Origin: a virus
IMG/VR virus record: IMGVR_UViG_3300017971_000385
Coordinates: 1-47,337 of that record
Reading direction: 5' to 3' (one strand)
Length of the DNA stretch: 47,337 bases
Below are positions 40,074-47,244 of this stretch, in pieces (the stretch's first letter is position 1; the number at the start of each line of letters is the position of its first letter). A program made the translations under genes and the position numbers. A model generated the notes under the pieces. The model had not been told where the DNA came from and searched no databases. It saw only the letters and a list, made by a program, of their open reading frames with translations.

Positions 40074-40139
40074 ATGCAAGGCCCCGTCCCACGAGGGGCC
40101 TTTGTCTATTTCTTGCGCTTCTGGCCGCTATGCCTGTAG
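40074..40139 (+). CDS. Mini-ORF overlapping the terminator, 21 aa
   Basis: AAGGAGGTGAGGCACATG, a near copy of the site at 39969, starts a 21-codon frame (MQGPVPRGAFVYFLRFWPLC) that runs through the terminator hairpin. Ribosomes on this frame would meet the terminator, so it may control read-through. Confidence 0.35.
   Translation: MQGPVPRGAFVYFLRFWPLCL
40078..40102 (+). terminator. Terminator between convergent gene sets
   Basis: AAGGCCCC and GGGGCCTT pair over 8 bp with a 9-base loop, followed on the plus strand by TGTCTATTTCTT. It ends the rightward small-gene operon and may also act on leftward transcripts from the portal region. Confidence 0.7.
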
Positions 40140-40168
40140 CGCGGTCCGTACTGCTTGCGTTTCGCCAT
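40106..40168 (-). CDS. Basic 20-aa peptide overlapping the 119-aa gene
   Basis: AAAGGAG with an 8-base spacing precedes ATG for MAKRKQYGPRYRHSGQKRKK. It lies in a different frame inside and after the 3' end of the next gene up. The strong ribosome site and extreme basic charge suggest a real nucleic-acid-binding peptide. Confidence 0.45.
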   Translation of the reverse strand: MAKRKQYGPRYRHSGQKRKK

Positions 40169-40487
40169 GCCGCTTGCTCCTTTCTAGAGGCAACCATAGT
40201 CCATCTTCATAAACACACTCTGGCTTTATCTTATCACGGCCCAAGAGCACTCGAAGAAAACCAAGGCGAATTACACGCACAAAAACACTTTGGCCAATGC
40301 GATGGTATCCCACCTCATAACCATGGGAACCAACAGACCAATGCTGACGCCATCTAAGACGAATAGGCCACAATTGATAAATTTTTCTGGCCTTCCAGCT
40401 ATTTCCACAACAAGCACAAAAATAGTTCCCGCTTCCATCACTTGCCACTCTCACACCATATTCCTTTCTAGTTATTCCCCTGTCCAC
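40128..40487 (-). CDS. Hypothetical basic protein, 119 aa
   Basis: GTG start at 40487, overlapping the portal stop by 16 bases. FCACCGNSWKARK is a possible zinc knuckle; the rest is Arg-rich (LWPIRLRWRQHWSVGSHG, VFVRVIRLGFLRVLLGRDK). No HNH or other enzyme signature could be confirmed. It lies at the end of the leftward packaging unit. Confidence 0.45.
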   Translation of the reverse strand: MDRGITRKEYGVRVASDGSGNYFCACCGNSWKARKIYQLWPIRLRWRQHWSVGSHGYEVGYHRIGQSVFVRVIRLGFLRVLLGRDKIKPECVYEDGLWLPLERSKRHGETQAVRTALQA

Positions 40488-42877
40488 ACTTCCAAGTCCC
40501 CCGCCTTGCTCATCAGTTCTTCCTCGTTGAACTCAATATGGCAGTGACATACCGATGGATGCGCCGGCGGCCCCGGTATCGAACTGGGGCCAAATACGCT
40601 TTCATACATATAGTCCATCGCCACGAAGTCCAGATCGATATTAGATTGGCAGACTGGGCAGGGACATTCTTTGCCTGCCGTCGCCCCGGTGTGGATCCAT
40701 CGCTTCTTGGTAAGGCCCATCTTGTCCCACTGACCCACACGTCCCCGTGTCTCTGCCGCTGCCACCTCGGTATTGACGATGGACTTTGTGCGGTATTCGC
40801 TCATATGCGAAAGCTCGTTTTTAGACTGCCCTATGACACCTTCAGCATAGCCCCCCTCTTTGAGTATCGCGCTGACTTCTTCCCCGTCGCGGATCATTTC
40901 AGCAATCTTGGGGCTGGCAAGCCCTTCTTCGACACCGCTGGTGATGATCCGCTTGAGGTAGTACTTCGTGCCATCGTTGACCCGTGTCACTAGTCTGGCA
41001 GCATAGCTTTCCAGTTGCGCCAGCGTCCTGGGGTTGGTCAGTGTGAAATTGAGCCCGATGATATTCGGGCTGCTGACCAGGCCCTCGGTGTACAGCGCCC
41101 GCCAGGCCATCTCGGCGGCCACACTGGCCCCCTGGGCATAAGCTTGTGTCAGCACCCATAAGATGGCCGCCTCTGTTCCGGCCGGCAGTTTCCACCAGTC
41201 TTCCTCATCAAGCAGGCGCTCTAGTTCATCTAGCGTTTCCTGGTCTGCTTTCCTGACCGGTGATTCCAGGCCGTCGAATGCGCTTTCCTCCCCAAACCAC
41301 ATGGCGAGTCTCTGGCCCAGCCAGATGGGGATCTCGCCCTCTTCCGTCAAGGCGATGAAAGCCTTCTCCGCCGTAGGGAACAGACCCCGCGTGGCCGCTT
41401 TGACTAGCCTGAGTAACTGAGCGTCGCCAGCACCATTGACGATCTGGCGAAAGGCCCCGCTGACTACCGATTCCATCTGGCCGAATATCTCCGAGTATGG
41501 CGGGACTGCTGATACCCGTTCATCGCCTGCCTCTAGTGGCTTCTTGTCGCCATCTTCAGTTTCGGCCCTGCCGGTCAGTTCTCCACGACCTCCCTCCGAT
41601 GCCTCTTTCTTTTCATCATCCTCTAGCTCTTCCGGCTTCTTGGCAAATACAGCGGGAACCGGTTCCGGTTCCGGCGGCTCTTCCACCTCAACGGTAATGA
41701 GGCCGTCTTTCGTCAACTGCTCGATGGCATCTTGGGTCTGGAGAATGCCCGGCTCGACCAGATTGCGCATGGTCACTGCGCCGAGGCTGAAAGCCCGATA
41801 GCGCAGTATCAATGCCTCCTCATCGGCCTCTACCCACACAAACTCCAGGTAGGGCGGCAGCACCCGACGGTTGAAGAAGTTACGTACTTTCTCCTTGACC
41901 AGCCCATAACCTGACCGGCGGGCCTTGCGCTCTCCCCGAATCTCCCCGGCCAGCGTCTTTGCCCCGCCAGGCTCCATACCGATGTCCGAGAGTGTGAGAC
42001 CATAGGAAGCGGCCAAGATGCGGGCATACTTCGTGGTCGTTTCGGCAAACATCAGATCCGTGGGTGGGCGGCCAAACGAGATATAGTTGGCTGCCTTCTC
42101 GTGTTCATAGAGGATGCCGATCTTCTGGGGATCTATGCCCTGCAAGAGCGAGGTGTACGTCTTGATCCATTCGGACGCGGCCTGCTTCTCCATATCCATC
42201 AGGTCGAGGATGCCAGCCTCGGGTGTGTCGAGAAGCAGGTTGGCATAGTAGGTATCGCCGCGCAGTAGTAGTATCAGCGCCAGATATGCCTTTTCTGGGG
42301 GGGCCATGCCATAGCCAGACCTGGCCAGCTCCGGCCTAGAATTCATGATGATCCGGCCCATCTCATCGGGGCTGAAAAAGATCGTCTGGCCCAATTCGCC
42401 CCTCACCCGCTGGGCCATGGGCCATTCTTTGTCATGGGTGGGATAGAGGGTTGCGCCATCTACGTGGACGATGCGATAGACGTGCCCCTTGTCCCATGGC
42501 GCGAGACCTGGAGGGCCTGTTCCCGCCGACCACCTGATGGTCTCCACGTTCCCGCCGATGGGCAAATCGAGGGTGTCCTGGAGGGTCTCTTCCATCTTGG
42601 TGTCGAAGTCCTGCAAGTCGTCGTTTAGCACCCTCTCGGTGTAGTATTCGATGTCCGGCAGGTATTCATCCTGGGCGTTGGTGTCTTTAGCCCGAATCTG
42701 CCAGGGGGTAGCCAGCACATTGGCGATGATATTGTCGCGGCAGACGATGGCCACCGGCTGATTGCGCACGGCCAACCGCCACCGCTCTGCTTGCATCCAC
42801 TGGGGGGACTGCCATTGGGGGAGAATACGCGGCAGGTATGCCGGTACTTCGATAGACTTCTGTTTTGGTTCTGCCAT
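40472..42877 (-). CDS. Portal protein fused to a Mu F-like head morphogenesis domain
   Basis: 801 residues. The N-terminal ~430 residues have the portal layout (AVRNQPVAIVCRDNIIANVLA, NVETIRWSAG, QKIGILYEHEKAANYISFG, TTTKYARILAASYGLTLSDIG). The charged linker ~430-490 is followed by a C-terminal Mu F/SPP1 gp7-like domain, ending in KRWIHTGATAGKECPCPVC and HPSVCHCHIEF with the conserved Cys/His set. In many phages these are two genes. The portal forms the DNA channel; the Mu F part is a minor head protein. It overlaps the next gene by 16 bases. Confidence 0.85.
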   Translation of the reverse strand: MAEPKQKSIEVPAYLPRILPQWQSPQWMQAERWRLAVRNQPVAIVCRDNIIANVLATPWQIRAKDTNAQDEYLPDIEYYTERVLNDDLQDFDTKMEETLQDTLDLPIGGNVETIRWSAGTGPPGLAPWDKGHVYRIVHVDGATLYPTHDKEWPMAQRVRGELGQTIFFSPDEMGRIIMNSRPELARSGYGMAPPEKAYLALILLLRGDTYYANLLLDTPEAGILDLMDMEKQAASEWIKTYTSLLQGIDPQKIGILYEHEKAANYISFGRPPTDLMFAETTTKYARILAASYGLTLSDIGMEPGGAKTLAGEIRGERKARRSGYGLVKEKVRNFFNRRVLPPYLEFVWVEADEEALILRYRAFSLGAVTMRNLVEPGILQTQDAIEQLTKDGLITVEVEEPPEPEPVPAVFAKKPEELEDDEKKEASEGGRGELTGRAETEDGDKKPLEAGDERVSAVPPYSEIFGQMESVVSGAFRQIVNGAGDAQLLRLVKAATRGLFPTAEKAFIALTEEGEIPIWLGQRLAMWFGEESAFDGLESPVRKADQETLDELERLLDEEDWWKLPAGTEAAILWVLTQAYAQGASVAAEMAWRALYTEGLVSSPNIIGLNFTLTNPRTLAQLESYAARLVTRVNDGTKYYLKRIITSGVEEGLASPKIAEMIRDGEEVSAILKEGGYAEGVIGQSKNELSHMSEYRTKSIVNTEVAAAETRGRVGQWDKMGLTKKRWIHTGATAGKECPCPVCQSNIDLDFVAMDYMYESVFGPSSIPGPPAHPSVCHCHIEFNEEELMSKAGDLEVWTGE

Positions 42878-42889
42878 GTCAGTCCTCCG

Positions 42890-43171
42890 CTAAGGCGAAT
42901 TAACCTTTGTCATCACGCTATCAACGGCAATGGCCCCCGCTGATAGCGCCAGCATCCGCACCATCCATCCGCGCCAACCACCTGCTAGGAATGCGACGAA
43001 AGCAGCAGCCCATATACTAGCGCACCAGAAGCAGTCCAGCGGGCCACCGAGGTGACCACTCACGACACGGGCGACATGGAAGATTCCACCAGGCCCCTCT
43101 TCGTAGACAAGAAGGGCGGTCAGTCGCCAGGTTGCTAGGATAATGAACTTTCTAGTACCTGATAAACTCAA
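42890..43171 (-). CDS. DUF1360-like membrane protein
   Basis: FIILATWRLTALLVYEEGPG, CFWCASIWAAAFVAFLAGG and MLALSAGAIAVDSVMTK match DUF1360, a small phage family with two or three membrane spans and a W-C motif. Start is uncertain: a TTG at 43171 keeps the family length, and the frame is open to a TTG at 43201. It overlaps the terminase by about 20 bases. Confidence 0.7.
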   Translation of the reverse strand: MSLSGTRKFIILATWRLTALLVYEEGPGGIFHVARVVSGHLGGPLDCFWCASIWAAAFVAFLAGGWRGWMVRMLALSAGAIAVDSVMTKVNSP

Positions 43172-44714
43172 TCTCAACCCACTTCTTCTTCTCTGGCGCA
43201 AATGTCAAGGCCAGCGCGTCCATCTCATCAGGACTGTAGCCGAGCATCTCCCGCAAGGTAGCCTTATCGGTGACCTTGATCTTGCCCCGCCGGTCATAGG
43301 CATAGGATGGCTTTGTCAGGCTCTCCAGTAGGCGCTCATCTGGCGGGAGCATTGCCCCCTTGTCAGCACGCAACCATTCTCGGACGGCCCATAGCAGTTG
43401 ATCCCGCAACTGAGAGAATTGGCCCAAGTCCTCCTCGGCCTCTTCCGTCGCACTCTCGCCTACTTTGATGCTGACTGCCTTGATGTCGTCCGGCCCCATG
43501 CGCTCCATGCGAGGGGCGACACCGGCCCCGATGCCCGTTGCATCTACATTCGTTACCAGGGCATTGCTTTCTCGGTGGATACCCGCCGCTTTGATGGCCG
43601 TTGCATCAGGATCAATTCCAGACCATTTCTTAAGTGGTGGCACCCACCCGCCATACCGATGACACAAAGCATTCCTGTCCTTGCCGAATTCGGCCACGTC
43701 GAGACCGTTGATTGGTCTGACCCCACTTGGCGGAAATTCCCCGAATTGAGCGATATAGGCATCGTACCGGGATCGCGCATCCATGACCCACGTTTCACTG
43801 ATAAGCTGTGTCTCTGCCTGAGGCGGATAAAGGCCCAGTACCATGTACCAGAATCCGGCCCCGGTAACTTTGCGATGGCCCGCCAGCAATGGTGGTGACG
43901 TGGAACCATCCGGCATCTCTGCTGTCGTTCCGACAAGGAAGTCTGGCACTTTGAAACACTCGTTATCCGGCTTCTCATCTCCCGCTAACGGCCTCGTCCA
44001 TAGGTTGATCCGCCTGACGGTTGCGTCTCGGCTGACTGCCCCAGGGATGAGATTTTCGCCGGTGATGACATTCGGGTGACTGAAAGCAGAAAGTGAGACG
44101 ATGTTGGCCAATCTGTCTCTCTGCATGACATACACCGGCCCGGCCTTGCGTCTCGGGTTGTGCATGATGAGTAGCCTGGCGTGGCCGCCAGACATGCAGC
44201 CCTCTATTCCTTTGTAAATCTCCGGCGGTACGGCATCGCCCTCATCCACGATGAATAGTAAGTGCGGGGCGTGTTTGCCGCTGAACTTCGCTTCCCGCTC
44301 TTCCGGCGACCCACTGAGCGGGATAGTAACGCCGGTGATAAAGTGTTTGGCTTCCACGCCCCTGGGCATAGGCGGGGCAATGTTCATCGTCGTGAGCACA
44401 TCGCCGGCAAAGAGGGCCGGCTTGTGCCTGACGATGGCCCCGATCTCTCCCCACAGCAAGCGGCGCAGGTTGCCGATGGGTGGCGCGGCGGTCGTGTAGA
44501 CCTGACTGTCTGGAAAGGCTTTGTAGAACCAGGCTGCTACCCTGGCTGCACCGTGTGTCTTGCCCACGTCCGTCGCGCTCTGGGCAACTGTGACCGGATT
44601 GTCCCTAACGCTAGTCAGGACCCCTTTGATCTCATCTGTGAGACTGTCGCCCAGGATGTTCTCAGCAAAGCCGACCGGATCGTCCTGGTAGTCTGTCGGG
44701 TCCTCAATCGGCAT
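43152..44714 (-). CDS. Terminase large subunit
   Basis: About 520 residues from ATG 44714; a TTG at 44816 would add 34 residues. The packaging ATPase has Walker A in AQSATDVGKTHGAA and Walker B in HLLFIVDEGDAV. The C-terminal nuclease has the RNase H-like acidic positions in GLDVAEFGKDRNALCHRYGG, TNVDATGIGAGV and DEMDALALTF. It cuts concatemers and drives DNA into proheads through the portal. It overlaps the small subunit by 11 bases. Confidence 0.9.
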   Translation of the reverse strand: MPIEDPTDYQDDPVGFAENILGDSLTDEIKGVLTSVRDNPVTVAQSATDVGKTHGAARVAAWFYKAFPDSQVYTTAAPPIGNLRRLLWGEIGAIVRHKPALFAGDVLTTMNIAPPMPRGVEAKHFITGVTIPLSGSPEEREAKFSGKHAPHLLFIVDEGDAVPPEIYKGIEGCMSGGHARLLIMHNPRRKAGPVYVMQRDRLANIVSLSAFSHPNVITGENLIPGAVSRDATVRRINLWTRPLAGDEKPDNECFKVPDFLVGTTAEMPDGSTSPPLLAGHRKVTGAGFWYMVLGLYPPQAETQLISETWVMDARSRYDAYIAQFGEFPPSGVRPINGLDVAEFGKDRNALCHRYGGWVPPLKKWSGIDPDATAIKAAGIHRESNALVTNVDATGIGAGVAPRMERMGPDDIKAVSIKVGESATEEAEEDLGQFSQLRDQLLWAVREWLRADKGAMLPPDERLLESLTKPSYAYDRRGKIKVTDKATLREMLGYSPDEMDALALTFAPEKKKWVEIEFIRY

Positions 44715-45264
44715 CGTTATCAGGCGTTTGCGCCGCTCTATCTCCGCTTTCGCCCGAAGCTGTAATGAGTACGTCAATAAGGTCTTCCCCTGCTGCAAGC
44801 CGGGTGAGCTGGTCAACGGATAGGATTGAAAGATCGATGTTCAGCACCCGGTTGGCATCGCCAATCAGCCGGTGGTGCTTCGCCAGTAATGCCAAAGCAG
44901 ATTGAGCATCATGCAACTCAATCTGCGATTCTTGCCCCTTGCGGTGGATGATTTTCTTGATAAGGTGGCCCCGTTCTCGCACTCGGTCCCAATTGATTGC
45001 CCCTGTCTCTGTAATGAACTGCGAGATGTCATTCCTGGCTATATCCCCGATGCGCTGAAGTACTTCCTCCCTGGTCATGGCCGACGCCTCAAAGTGTTTT
45101 CGGATCTCGGTTGCAATGGCAGGTTTTCTAAGGTTTTCAGAACCGACGGAACGCAAAGTGTTGCGGTTGCCTCGGTAGCCCGCTCTTGCTGCCGCCTCTG
45201 TTGCATTGAGACACTCTAGATATGCATCCACAAATGCGCGTTGTTTATGTCTCAACTTTGCCAT
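44704..45264 (-). CDS. Terminase small subunit
   Basis: 186 residues. LRHKQRAFVDAYLECLNATEAAARAGYRGN, SVGSENLRKPAIATEI and HDAQSALALLAKHHRLIG are the signature of the Terminase_2 small subunit, which binds the packaging start site and stimulates the large subunit. First gene of the leftward late operon, 75 bases below its promoter, with a terminator-like hairpin between. Confidence 0.9.
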   Translation of the reverse strand: MAKLRHKQRAFVDAYLECLNATEAAARAGYRGNRNTLRSVGSENLRKPAIATEIRKHFEASAMTREEVLQRIGDIARNDISQFITETGAINWDRVRERGHLIKKIIHRKGQESQIELHDAQSALALLAKHHRLIGDANRVLNIDLSILSVDQLTRLAAGEDLIDVLITASGESGDRAAQTPDNDAD

Positions 45265-45283
45265 GCCGCCTCACAAAAACCAC

Positions 45284-45319
45284 AGCGCCCGCGCACCCGG
45301 CCCCAGGCACGCGGGCGCT
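45284..45319 (-). terminator. Leader terminator/attenuator before the terminase genes
   Basis: AGCGCCCGCG (45284-45293) and CGCGGGCGCT (45310-45319) form an exact 10-bp GC-rich stem. In the leftward RNA it is followed by GTGGTTTTTGTG. It lies between the late promoter and the first gene, so full expression would need antitermination or read-through. Confidence 0.7.
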
Positions 45320-45344
45320 AGAAAGGGGGGAGAGAAGCACTTGT

Positions 45345-45373
45345 ATTTTAGCACATTTTGTGCTATACGTCAA
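45345..45373 (-). promoter_or_regulatory. Late promoter with operator in its spacer
   Basis: Minus-strand -35 TTGACG (45373-45368), 17-base spacer, -10 TAAAAT (45350-45345). TAGCACA-TTT-TGTGCTA (45349-45365) is an exact inverted repeat filling the spacer and touching the -10 box, the layout of a repressor or activator site. It drives the terminase and downstream genes. Confidence 0.8.
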
Positions 45374-45434
45374 TTGAAACGAGGACACATTCAGTCTTGA
45401 TTTTATCGTCAAGAAATAGGGCAATTTCACCGCT

Positions 45435-45489
45435 AAAACACGATTTGTCTTGACTTTTGCAGGGTTATGGTGTATACTGGATATAGAAA
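45435..45489 (+). promoter_or_regulatory. Rightward promoter module, copy B
   Basis: -35 TTGACT (45450-45455), 17-base spacer, -10 TATACT (45473-45478). It is the near-identical copy of 39119-39173 and drives 45527-46046. It is divergent from the late promoter, with ~60 bp between them, so the two may be controlled together. Confidence 0.85.
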
Positions 45490-45526
45490 GTGAGCAAGGG
45501 AGACAAAAATAGAAAGGAGAAGTGAT

Positions 45527-45763
45527 ATGATGAAACTTGCGAATGGACAATACTTTGGCCTTGAAAGACACGAACTGGGCACCAAGCTGGTTGTTGACCC
45601 CAAGACGGGGCAGCGACTCACGGTGACCAAGGTCGAGCGGGGTGAGGCGCTCGACGAGTTCTGCACTGTCTGCATCGGCTGGGTTCACACTGTAGCGAAG
45701 CAACCAGAACATTGTACGATGCACGATGCGAATTTCAGTTCTGTAGCGGAACAGATGCGCTAG
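45527..45763 (+). CDS. Small CxxC protein, 78 aa
   Basis: MMKLANGQYFGLERHELGTK, then KTGQRLTVTKVERGEALDEFCTVC and EHCTMHDANF, a likely zinc site (C-x2-C, then HC and H). AAAGGAG lies upstream of the ATG. First gene under promoter copy B. Family not recognised. Confidence 0.65.
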   Translation: MMKLANGQYFGLERHELGTKLVVDPKTGQRLTVTKVERGEALDEFCTVCIGWVHTVAKQPEHCTMHDANFSSVAEQMR

Positions 45764-45785
45764 TGCGGCATAGCCGCAGGAGGGA

Positions 45786-46046
45786 ATGAAGATGAGGATA
45801 GTTGTCATAACCACGAATTTGCCGCGTGCGATGCGAGAGCGCACAGCGGTTCCAGCGGCCCTACAGGCTGCGCAAGGGTGTCAGCGTTGCAAAGTAACGA
45901 AGACGATTGGCCAGTCCCGCTCCGGCTATGTTATGGCCGGAGTCCACAAGGGCAAGCACGCGGTGGACACGCCGCACTACTATGACGTTACCCCATGCGC
46001 TGAACATGAGGCGGCCATCGCGGCAGTTGCTGACCACACATACTAG
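45786..46046 (+). CDS. Small CxxC protein, 86 aa
   Basis: KMRIVVITTNLPRAMRERTA leads to GCQRCKVTKTIGQ, and the end has CAEHEAAIAAV. AGGAGG is upstream of the ATG. The TAG stop is only two bases before a CRISPR-like repeat. Family not recognised. Confidence 0.6.
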   Translation: MKMRIVVITTNLPRAMRERTAVPAALQAAQGCQRCKVTKTIGQSRSGYVMAGVHKGKHAVDTPHYYDVTPCAEHEAAIAAVADHTY

Positions 46047-46048
46047 AA

Positions 46049-46136
46049 GTTTCAATCCCCTATCAAGCGGGGCAATCTTTGTGACTAGTTGCAGGTGCTG
46101 TCGTTCTTGGCCTGGTCCTGCTTGTTTCAATCCCCT
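46049..46136 (-). CRISPR. Mini-CRISPR-like element: full repeat, 38-nt spacer, partial repeat
   Basis: A 37-nt unit (46049-46085) begins GTTTCAATCCCCT, holds CCCC-8-GGGG able to form a hairpin, and read on the minus strand ends in ATTGAAAC, the classic crRNA 5' handle of type I/III systems. After a 38-nt spacer (46086-46123) the first 13 bases, GTTTCAATCCCCT, recur (46124-46136) and then the sequence diverges. The 75-base period is normal for CRISPR. No cas gene is present. The sense strand is probably minus. A single array remnant or a phage-borne mini-array are both possible. Confidence 0.6.
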
Positions 46137-46226
46137 GGTGCTCATGGAGGGTGCGACGGGCGCGCCCTCAAGCGAATAATGTACGTGATGGACCTCGGGG
46201 ACGTCCTGGGGGATGAGGCGTAACGC
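46137..46226. other. Gap between CRISPR-like element and the next gene
   Basis: About 90 bases without a convincing gene. Two very short frames are present (one starting MYVMDLGDVLGDEA). No promoter or terminator was recognised. Confidence 0.2.
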
Positions 46227-46472
46227 GTGGAAGTGGGAGCCAAAGAACGGTTGGCCGAAGAGTCTGCGATGAAAAAAATAGAGGACAAGCGCAAGAAAGG
46301 CATCGTCGTCAGCGTCTACCTGGGGCATGATGACAGCTCCCGCGCCCAACGCCTGCTCGACGACATCGAGCGGTATGCGGCGGCGCACCGCATCACCCAC
46401 GCCGACAAGCCCGCCCTAGGCAAGGCGATCCGGGCAATCCTCGAACAGTTCTTCGCCACCGATGCCCAGTGA
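46227..46472 (+). CDS. Hypothetical charged protein, 81 aa
   Basis: GTG start at 46227; a later ATG (MKKIEDKRKKG) is an alternative. GIVVSVYLGHDDSSRAQRLL then DIERYAAAHRITHADKPALGKAIRAILEQFFA suggest a beta strand followed by helices, as in CopG/ribbon-helix-helix regulators, though this is only a shape guess. Outside the phage-like part of the window. Confidence 0.5.
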   Translation: MEVGAKERLAEESAMKKIEDKRKKGIVVSVYLGHDDSSRAQRLLDDIERYAAAHRITHADKPALGKAIRAILEQFFATDAQ

Positions 46473-46556
46473 CTTCAAGCAGGTCTGACCGTGACCTGCC
46501 AGGAGTGCGGCGGGGAGGTGGCACCAGATGTGCCATGAAAGCGACGGGAGGGTATA

Positions 46557-46970
46557 ATGATAGTATCATCAGCTCTTCTCAGGTTTGAAAATTTGGAACA
46601 GGCGCGCCAATCGCTTGGGCTGGGAGTGAAGGGTTATTCCCAGCCATCAAAGGTGCGCCGGCTTGAGGGCGATTTCAGAACGCAAAAGATGCCGGCGCTC
46701 CTATCTCCCTGGGAAGCGGCGCCATCAAAGGTGCGCGCCGCAGAATGCGCGTACCGGGACTGGTGCGCGCTAAGGGACATTGCCGCATGGAATCGTGTTC
46801 ACGAGATCCATGACGGCGGGGTGCGGACCAAGGGTGGATGGAGCGTTACTTTGGGGCGTAGGATCCGCTCCGGAAAAATCCCGCCCATCCGGCGGGTGAT
46901 TTGTGAATGTTGGAATCTCATGATAGGAGAAGATGGGCACGTTTATGTGCCTATTTATTCTGAATTGTGA
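46557..46970 (+). CDS. Hypothetical protein, 137 aa
   Basis: GGAGG lies 5 bases before the ATG. The middle repeats PSKVR twice (QPSKVRRLE, APSKVRAAE), encoded by an exact 16-base repeat. The C-terminus (RTKGGWSVTLGRRIRSGKIPP, VICECWNLMIGEDG) is a possible small DNA-binding or enzyme domain. No family recognised. A strong hairpin follows the stop. Confidence 0.5.
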   Translation: MIVSSALLRFENLEQARQSLGLGVKGYSQPSKVRRLEGDFRTQKMPALLSPWEAAPSKVRAAECAYRDWCALRDIAAWNRVHEIHDGGVRTKGGWSVTLGRRIRSGKIPPIRRVICECWNLMIGEDGHVYVPIYSEL

Positions 46971-46978
46971 AGGTCAAA

Positions 46979-47006
46979 GCCCCCGCCACATCACCCCGGC
47001 GGGGGC
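46979..47006 (+). terminator. GC-rich hairpin after the 137-aa gene
   Basis: GCCCCCGCC and GGCGGGGGC form an exact 9-bp stem with a 10-base loop just after the stop. The following AAAATTGTAC has only a weak T run, so it may be a poor intrinsic terminator. Confidence 0.5.
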
Positions 47007-47127
47007 AAAATTGTACTTATCTGAGCCCCTAGCCCGACTGGGAAATCAAAAGTGGAGTAGTCTGAGCGAACCCAGTAAGCTCAGAGGGGGTCAGATGGGT
47101 AGCAATCTCAAGATGAAGGAGGGAAAA

Positions 47128-47187
47128 ATGTCAATCGACAGGGCGGGCGGTGACTACTCAGGCTGTAGCCGCCTGACACAATGCTAA
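47128..47187 (+). CDS. Putative 19-aa peptide upstream of the transposase
   Basis: AAGGAGGG lies 5 bases before ATG of MSIDRAGGDYSGCSRLTQC. Tentative; it may be translated as a leader in the IS66-like region or be noise. Confidence 0.2.
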   Translation: MSIDRAGGDYSGCSRLTQC

Positions 47188-47244
47188 TACATCTCTAACG
47201 AAAATCAAACAGAAAACTAATGAATTTGTGGTAAACTATCCACT

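Noticed and set aside
45373-45380. ATTGAAAC near the late promoter as a second CRISPR handle
   Set aside because: Only 8 bases match, with no further repeat similarity and no regular spacing.
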